Shown one piece after another: positions 7,041 through 11,783 of a stretch of DNA of 11,783 bases; position 1 is the first letter of the stretch, and each line of letters starts with the position of its first letter. Source of the DNA: Bacillota bacterium (GTDB taxonomy: Bacteria > Bacillota > Clostridia > Oscillospirales > Ruminococcaceae); NCBI GenBank assembly GCA_023439605.1, contig JAEXNS010000182.1, forward strand, positions 1-11,783. The letters run 5' to 3'. The notes under the pieces were generated by a model. The model was not told the DNA's origin. It made no database searches and saw only the letters and a program-made list of their open reading frames with translations. Both the position numbers and the translations under genes were made by a program.

Positions 7041-7110
7041 AAGGCGGAGATATTTTGCCGAAGGTCCAGGGCGACCGGAAAGCCCAGTCGACTCCGCAGA
7101 GTCGAAACCC
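7041..7110. repeat. Hairpin-rich intergenic repeat, second locus
   Basis: A short GC-rich block in the gap between the dehydrogenase and proB. It contains GGTC/GACC (7063-7066, 7073-7076), the alternative pairing GGGC/GCCC (7069-7072, 7082-7085) and a perfect 7-bp hairpin TCGACTC-CGCA-GAGTCGA (7088-7105). The right part (7082-7110) matches 1663-1691 at about 23 of 29 bases in direct orientation. It is probably a member of the same dispersed palindromic repeat family; a role as an RNA stabiliser or terminator for the upstream operon is possible. Confidence 0.6.
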
Positions 7111-7214
7111 TTGCAATACTAAGATCCATAAGAAATAAAGTGTTTTAGAGTCTAAATAGTATGAGGTTTGTTCAGAAAATAGTATGAATATTTTGAAAAA
7201 TAGGGAGAATATAT

Positions 7215-8027
7215 ATGGCGAATATTTCGGATAAGAAAAAAATAGTTATAAAACTTGGAACATCCACACTTACACATAATACAGGTAAGCTTAATATAAG
7301 AAGAATGACAAATTTGGTAAGAGTTATTTCTGATTTGCAAAATTCAGGCAAAGAAATAATTATTGTTTCATCTGGTGCAGTAGGCTTAGGTGTTGGGAAG
7401 CTAGGATTAAAAGAAAGACCTACAGATACACCTTCAAAGCAGGCAGCGGCAGCTGTTGGGCAATGTGAACTTATGTATATTTATGATGATTTATTTAGTA
7501 ATTATAGTATTACAGTAGCACAAATTTTGCTAACAAAGACCATTATAGAAACAGAAAAAAAGAAGAATGTAGAAAATACATTTGAAAAGCTTTTATCAAT
7601 GGGCGTGATTCCTATTGTAAATGAAAATGATACAGTTGCTATTGATGAGTTAGAACTGGAAATAGGCGAAAATGACTCCTTATCAGCCATAGTTGCACAA
7701 CTTGCAAAAGCCGAATTATTGATTATTCTATCTGATATAGATGGCTTGTATGATATAGACCCAAGAAAGTCTAATAGTGCAACACTTATTCCAGTAGTAA
7801 CTGAAATAAGTGAATACATAGAAAATATTGCAGGTGGTGCTGGAAGTAGTTTAGGAACTGGCGGAATGACAACTAAAATAAATGCAGCAAAAATAGCTAC
7901 AAACTCAGGAATAGATATGATAATCATGAACGGTGATGACCCTGAAAAGTTATATGATTTATTTGAAAATAAACAAATAGGAACATATTTTATTGCAAAA
8001 AAAACAACTGAAAGTCAAAATATTTAG
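7215..8027 (+). CDS. proB: Glutamate 5-kinase, short form without PUA domain
   Basis: Phosphorylates L-glutamate to gamma-glutamyl phosphate, the first and normally proline-inhibited step of proline synthesis, in the cytosol. At 270 residues it holds only the amino acid kinase domain; the C-terminal PUA domain of the roughly 370-residue E. coli type enzyme is missing, as in several other bacteria. Visible motifs are VIKLGTST (11-18), VSSGAV (51-56), PIVNENDTV (133-141), GENDSLSAIVA (151-161), LSDIDGLY (172-179) and GTGGMTTKI (214-222). The start is supported by AGGGAGAA seven bases upstream. The stop codon TAG overlaps the ribosome binding site of proA, so the two are one operon. I found no convincing promoter in the 228-base upstream gap and no T-box signature. 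Confidence 0.96.
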   Translation: MANISDKKKIVIKLGTSTLTHNTGKLNIRRMTNLVRVISDLQNSGKEIIIVSSGAVGLGVGKLGLKERPTDTPSKQAAAAVGQCELMYIYDDLFSNYSITVAQILLTKTIIETEKKKNVENTFEKLLSMGVIPIVNENDTVAIDELELEIGENDSLSAIVAQLAKAELLIILSDIDGLYDIDPRKSNSATLIPVVTEISEYIENIAGGAGSSLGTGGMTTKINAAKIATNSGIDMIIMNGDDPEKLYDLFENKQIGTYFIAKKTTESQNI

Positions 8028-8031
8028 GAGG
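8026..8031 (+). promoter_or_regulatory. proA ribosome binding site overlapping the proB stop
   Basis: AGGAGG shares its first two bases with the proB TAG stop and stands seven bases before the proA ATG, which favours coupled translation of the two enzymes. Confidence 0.8.
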
Positions 8032-8038
8032 TTTTTTT

Positions 8039-9286
8039 ATGACACATGTAGAGCAACTGGGGTTTAATGCTTCAAAGTCGAAAAAAGCAATTGCCATCGC
8101 ATCTACTTTAGAAAAAAATAATGCTTTAAAATTTATAGCAGATGCTTTAGTAAATAATATAGATCACATAGTTGAAAAAAATAAATTGGACTTAAAAAAT
8201 GCTGTAGAAAATAATATGTCTGCGGCTATGCAGGATAGACTTATGTTAAATGAATCTAGAATTCGTGCTATTTCAGACAGTGTTTTGAAGCTTATAGATT
8301 TAGAGGATGTTATAGGTAGAGTGGATTATGGTTTCACAAGACCAAATGGTTTGAAAATACAAAAAACTAGAGTGCCATTAGGCGTTATTGGAATTATATT
8401 TGAGTCACGCCCAAATGTTACAGTAGATGCGGCAACATTATGTTTAAAAGCTGGAAATGCTGTAATTTTAAGAGGTGGAAAAGAGGCTTTTAACTCAAAC
8501 AAATGTTTGACAGAAGTAATGAGAAAAGCTGTTAAGAAAAGTGGCTTAGATGAAAATATAATTCAGTTAATAGAGGATACTAGTAGAGAGTCCGCAAATG
8601 AACTTATGAAGCTAAACAAATACCTAGATGTTTTAATTCCAAGAGGTGGTGCAGGGCTTATAAATGCTGTTTTGCAAAATTCGACAGTGCCTGTAATAGA
8701 AACTGGTGTAGGAAATTGTCATGTTTATATTGATGAGACAGCAGACATAAACATGGCTGTTGAAATAGCTAATAACTCAAAAACACATCGTCCTTCTGTA
8801 TGTAATGCAGCAGAAAGTTTGTTGGTTCATAAAAACATTGCCACTAAGGTTTTACCTTTAATAAAAGAAAAAATGGATGCACATAAAGTAGAGTTTTATG
8901 GCTGTAAAATAGCTAAAGATATTTTAGGTGAAACTATTAAAGAAGCAACTGAAAAAGAATATGCAGAAGAGTTTTTAGATTATAAAATATCAGTTAAAGT
9001 TGTTGAAAACATTGAAGAGGCAATTGAACATATAGAAAAGTATGGTACAAAACATTCTGAATGTATAGTTACTGAAAGCTTGAGGAATGCTGAAAAGTTC
9101 CAAAAAGAAATTGATGCGGCAGCAGTTTACGTAAATGCTTCTACAAGATTTACAGATGGTGGAGAATTTGGTTTGGGTGCAGAAATAGGAATATCCACAC
9201 AAAAACTTCATGCAAGAGGACCAATGGGCTTATTTGAACTTACTTCTGTTAAATATTTAGTAAATGGTAGTGGACAAATAAGATAA
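8039..9286 (+). CDS. proA: Gamma-glutamyl phosphate reductase
   Basis: Reduces gamma-glutamyl phosphate with NADPH to glutamate 5-semialdehyde, which cyclises to pyrroline-5-carboxylate. At 415 residues it is full length for the family. The aldehyde dehydrogenase-like fold is marked by PLGVIGIIFESRPNVTVDAA (113-132), LKAGNAVILRGGKEA (136-150), PRGGAGLI (201-208) and IETGVGNCHVY (220-230). The catalytic cysteine is C255 in RPSVCNAAE. The ProA C-terminal signature FGLGAEIGISTQKLHARGP (377-395) is intact. The gene starts 11 bases after proB, with which it must form a complex or channel the labile acyl phosphate. ProC, needed for the last step, is not in the window. After the stop there is no clear terminator before the next gene, 35 bases on. 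Confidence 0.97.
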   Translation: MTHVEQLGFNASKSKKAIAIASTLEKNNALKFIADALVNNIDHIVEKNKLDLKNAVENNMSAAMQDRLMLNESRIRAISDSVLKLIDLEDVIGRVDYGFTRPNGLKIQKTRVPLGVIGIIFESRPNVTVDAATLCLKAGNAVILRGGKEAFNSNKCLTEVMRKAVKKSGLDENIIQLIEDTSRESANELMKLNKYLDVLIPRGGAGLINAVLQNSTVPVIETGVGNCHVYIDETADINMAVEIANNSKTHRPSVCNAAESLLVHKNIATKVLPLIKEKMDAHKVEFYGCKIAKDILGETIKEATEKEYAEEFLDYKISVKVVENIEEAIEHIEKYGTKHSECIVTESLRNAEKFQKEIDAAAVYVNASTRFTDGGEFGLGAEIGISTQKLHARGPMGLFELTSVKYLVNGSGQIR

Positions 9287-9321
9287 ATAAATTTTATATA
9301 AGAAAGGCATGATGTGCAAAA

Positions 9322-10497
9322 ATGGATAGTAACGGTATAGAAGATATTCTAAATGAAAAAGATGAATTAGATGATATTCTTGCTTATGTGGACAAAAAGA
9401 AAAACGAACCGATTCATTATGAAAAGCCAAATTTAAAATCTGCCAAAAGTAGATTAATAGCATCAAAAAATATCAACTCAAATAATGAATTAGTTTATCA
9501 GACTGAAAAAGAAAAAATATCTTCAAATAAAAATAACATTGATTTTACAAAATATAGCTATCATCATACTGACTTTTATCCTCAATTTAACTACAATCAT
9601 GACAAAAAACTTATATATAGTAATACAATAAAAAAATTAGAAAAAGAAGAATTAAGTCAATTTATTTTAGAACAAAAAAAATTAGTAAATGAAAAAAATG
9701 ATGAAAAGACAGAACAAAATCCTAAAAAAGTAAAAGTTGAAAAAAAAGATACTAGTAAAAAAAATACAAAATCAAGTAAAGAAAAGGTAAAAGTAAATAA
9801 GGAAAATATAAAATTAGAACTAACAAAAGAACAGGTAAAAAAAGAAAAGCCTCATGCAGAACATGAACATTCAAAATGGTATTTTATCGTAGGGGTATTC
9901 GTTACTTTGATGTTGGTAATAGGTTGTATTTCATTTGTTATCTTAATGATAAAGTTTAGAAGTTCAATTCCTAAGAAAGAAGAAATACTTAAAAATGAAC
10001 TTATGAAAGTGATATATATAACATCTATCGCTGATGTGGAACCATATGAAAATTTAGATACTATTTTAGTTCAAGATATATTAAAAACATCTTTGTTTGA
10101 TATTATACTAAATAATTCAAATGTAAATCAATATAAGGTGGAAAATGAGTATATAATACCTGTTTCTGAAGTGGAAAATTCAGCAAAAAAATATTTTGGT
10201 AATAAAATATTGATACAGCATGGTACGGTTGAATTGGGAGAAAATATAAAATTCAAATATGATTCTAAAAACAACAGTTATATTATCCCATACGAATTTA
10301 ATCATATACATGATGAACCTTTGATAAAGAATATTGTGGAAAATGATAACAAGTATACGATTTCTGTTGAGTATTATAAACCAACACCTTTTAGTCAAAG
10401 TAAAAACGTCGAATACAAACCAAAAATTGAAAAAAAATACACCTACAAAGTAGTTAAACAAGATGAAAAATGGATCATTAATTCAATAATAGAATAA
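9322..10497 (+). CDS. Single-pass membrane protein with lysine-rich cytoplasmic region, unknown function
   Basis: A 391-residue protein I do not recognise. Residues 1-185 are highly charged and low in complexity, with an acidic start (EDILNEKDELDDILAYVD, 7-24) and a lysine/glutamate tract at about 118-178, followed by a His-rich HAEHEHSK. One membrane helix spans about 186-210 and the positive KFR follows it. The outer domain (about 215-391) has alternating strands such as ILIQHGTVEL (296-305) and ends in the strand-rich KKYTYKVVKQDEKWIINSII (371-390), like the last strands of NTF2-like or similar small extracellular domains. Orientation could be either way; a cytoplasmic N-terminus is my guess. 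The ribosome binding site is poor: GAAAGG lies about 14 bases from the ATG, so expression may be low or the start may be further in. It follows proA by 35 bases in the same direction. Confidence 0.75.
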   Translation: MDSNGIEDILNEKDELDDILAYVDKKKNEPIHYEKPNLKSAKSRLIASKNINSNNELVYQTEKEKISSNKNNIDFTKYSYHHTDFYPQFNYNHDKKLIYSNTIKKLEKEELSQFILEQKKLVNEKNDEKTEQNPKKVKVEKKDTSKKNTKSSKEKVKVNKENIKLELTKEQVKKEKPHAEHEHSKWYFIVGVFVTLMLVIGCISFVILMIKFRSSIPKKEEILKNELMKVIYITSIADVEPYENLDTILVQDILKTSLFDIILNNSNVNQYKVENEYIIPVSEVENSAKKYFGNKILIQHGTVELGENIKFKYDSKNNSYIIPYEFNHIHDEPLIKNIVENDNKYTISVEYYKPTPFSQSKNVEYKPKIEKKYTYKVVKQDEKWIINSIIE

Positions 10498-10501
10498 ATT
10501 A

Positions 10502-10532
10502 AAACCCTAATACATTTATTGTATTAGGGTTT
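10502..10532 (+). terminator. Terminator-like perfect hairpin after the membrane protein gene
   Basis: AAACCCTAATACA (10502-10514) and TGTATTAGGGTTT (10520-10532) form a perfect 13-bp stem with loop TTTAT, four bases after the stop codon at 10497. On the plus strand the T-run is only the TTT within the stem, while on the minus strand the stem is followed by TTTTAATTT. It is likely to end the proBA-membrane protein transcript, with moderate efficiency. Confidence 0.65.
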
Positions 10533-10638
10533 AGCAATCTAAATATAAAATATTGGGTTATAAATTGGTGAAAAGATATAAAAATATGTTTTGATAAAAA
10601 TGAATAATTATATAAAAATACAAAGTAAATTAAGAGTA

Positions 10639-10667
10639 TTGACTTTGTTGCAATACTGTAGTATAAT
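10639..10667 (+). promoter_or_regulatory. Sigma-A promoter for rpoB
   Basis: TTGACT (10639-10644), a 17-base spacer and a perfect TATAAT (10662-10667). It gives rpoB its own transcript, starting near 10674, with a leader of about 150-190 bases. Confidence 0.75.
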
Positions 10668-10753
10668 TATATAATGTATCATAATGGATATTTTTATATC
10701 TATTTTCTTTATAGTATACCATATTTAAATTTAAATAGCAATAGTTTTTTTAT

Positions 10754-10780
10754 AAATTCAAATTTTATTGATTTGAATTT
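10754..10780 (+). promoter_or_regulatory. A/T hairpin in the rpoB leader
   Basis: AAATTCAAAT (10754-10763) and ATTTGAATTT (10771-10780) form a perfect 10-bp stem with loop TTTATTG, followed by TATGTTTTTACTAATTTTT. The stem is almost all A-T and therefore weak. It may be an attenuator or leader structure, or chance in AT-rich DNA. I see nothing else in 10498-10864 apart from the terminator-like hairpin and the promoter. Confidence 0.35.
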
Positions 10781-10864
10781 AATATGTTTTTACTAATTTT
10801 TCTATTAAATACATCAAACACAATGCCTGTTAAGGTAAACAACAAGAAGGAGGACCAAGCACCT

Positions 10865-11783
10865 ATGGTGAATGTCAAGCCTAAGCAACTTGGAAAGAAT
10901 GTCAGAATGAGTTTTGGTAAAATTACTGAAGCTCTAGAAATGCCTAATCTTATCGAAGTGCAGAAAAATTCTTACAAATGGTTTAAGGAGGAGGGGTTAA
11001 AGGAAGTTTTCCGTGATGTAGCAGCAATTACTGACTATAACGGAAATTTAGTTTTGAATTTTATAGACTATAAAATTGAGGACACTCCTAAATATTCGAT
11101 TTCTGAATGTAAAGAGCGTGATGTTACTTATGCAGCACCACTGAGAGTAGTTGCAACTTTATGGAACAAAGAAACTGGTGATGTAAAAGAAAGTGAAATT
11201 TTTATGGGTGATTTCCCGCTTATGACAGATAGCGGAACGTTCGTAATAAATGGAGCTGAACGTGTAATAGTATCACAGCTTGTAAGATCTCCTGGTGTTT
11301 ATTACGCATTTGAAAAAGATAAAACAGGTAAAGATTTATTTAAAGCAACTGTAATACCAAACAGAGGTGCATGGCTAGAGTATGAGATGGATTCTAATGA
11401 TGTTGTTTATGTTAGAATAGACAAAAACAGAAAAATACCACTCACAACTTTTATAAGAGCACTTGGTGTTGGAACTGATGAGGAAATTGAAGATGTGTTT
11501 GGTGTAGACGAAAGACTCACACAAACAATGCTACAAAAAGATGGAACAAAAAATAATTCAGATGCATTAATTGATGTATATAAAAAATTAAGACCAGGTG
11601 AGCCTCCTACAGTGGAGAGTGCACTTTCACATATAAACAATTTATTTTTTGATGCAAAAAGATATGATTTATGTCGATTTGGAAGATATAAGTACAACAA
11701 AAAACTAGGTATAGCATCTAGATTATCAGGACATATATTATCTAGACCTATTATAAATGAGTACACTGGAGAATTTATAGCAG
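10865..11783 (+). CDS. rpoB: RNA polymerase beta subunit, 5' part (runs off the window)
   Basis: The catalytic beta subunit of DNA-dependent RNA polymerase. About 306 codons are present and continue past the window edge. Counting from the chosen start, recognisable N-terminal stretches are MPNLIEVQKNSYKWF (26-40), the ECKERDVTYAAPL stretch near 83, FMGDFPLMTDSGTFVINGAE (116-135), RVIVSQLVRSPGVYY (136-150) and VIPNRGAWLE. These cover the protrusion and the start of the lobe; the rifampicin region lies beyond the window. AAGGAGGA (10847-10854) lies about 11 bases before the ATG at 10865, which I prefer. An in-frame ATG at 10823 (MPVKVNNKKEDQAPMVNV) would lie upstream of that site and has no ribosome binding site of its own. 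GTG at 10868 is also possible. It has its own promoter. The usual upstream neighbours rplJ-rplL are absent; a membrane protein gene and proBA stand there instead. Confidence 0.96.
   Translation, partial: MVNVKPKQLGKNVRMSFGKITEALEMPNLIEVQKNSYKWFKEEGLKEVFRDVAAITDYNGNLVLNFIDYKIEDTPKYSISECKERDVTYAAPLRVVATLWNKETGDVKESEIFMGDFPLMTDSGTFVINGAERVIVSQLVRSPGVYYAFEKDKTGKDLFKATVIPNRGAWLEYEMDSNDVVYVRIDKNRKIPLTTFIRALGVGTDEEIEDVFGVDERLTQTMLQKDGTKNNSDALIDVYKKLRPGEPPTVESALSHINNLFFDAKRYDLCRFGRYKYNKKLGIASRLSGHILSRPIINEYTGEFIA

Noticed and set aside
6987..7214. T-box or other riboswitch before proB
   Set aside because: No GGGTGGNACCGCG-like antiterminator sequence and no terminator with a T-run; only the palindromic repeat is seen.
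7502..7927. Long open frame on the minus strand inside proB
   Set aside because: The plus strand encodes ProB with all family motifs; the opposite frame is a by-product of AT-rich coding sequence.
9309..9329. Upstream ATG codons at 9309 and 9312 as starts of the membrane protein
   Set aside because: They are in a different frame and meet TAG after six codons or fewer.
11407..11766. Open frame on the minus strand at the right edge
   Set aside because: It lies wholly within rpoB, whose plus-strand frame is continuous and unmistakable.

Overview
The window is AT-rich DNA with strong purine-rich ribosome binding sites, sigma-A promoters of the TTGxxx-N17-TATAAT type and protein sequences typical of low-GC Firmicutes. 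The RNA polymerase beta subunit, ProA/ProB and a clostridial-style diguanylate cyclase all point to the class Clostridia. I cannot place the genus.

Layout. Positions 1-125 are the 3' end of a group II intron (domains V and VI, plus strand). It stops inside the last codons of a minus-strand membrane-anchored diguanylate cyclase (117-1253), which has its own extended -10 promoter. A 600-base intergenic stretch (1254-1857) holds a hairpin-rich, MITE-like element bounded by 16-base inverted repeats. Next comes a promoter and an overlapping gene pair (1858-5596): a P-loop ATPase of the GHxGxGKTTEL type and a 777-residue protein with a long, exactly periodic array of 42-residue TPRs. A second promoter, nearly identical in sequence, drives a small three-helix membrane protein and a D-2-hydroxyacid dehydrogenase (5738-6986). 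A second hairpin-rich repeat, sharing a 29-base module with the first, lies at 7041-7110. After it come the proline genes proB-proA (7215-9286), a single-pass membrane protein of unknown function (9322-10497), a terminator-like hairpin, and the rpoB promoter, leader and 5' part (10823 or 10865 to the window edge).

How the genes work together. ProB and ProA catalyse the first two steps of proline synthesis from glutamate; proC is not here. The ATPase and TPR protein are translationally coupled and almost certainly act together. Their architecture resembles a STAND-type switch split over two chains, an NTPase plus a TPR sensor, so a conflict or signalling role is plausible but unproven. The segment from the first to the second hairpin repeat (about 1445-7110) looks like an accessory insert among housekeeping genes: it carries the unusual pair, two related promoters and related flanking repeats, and a group II intron end lies nearby.

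The candidate for an undescribed system is the ATPase/TPR pair, possibly with the promoter-sharing operon downstream.
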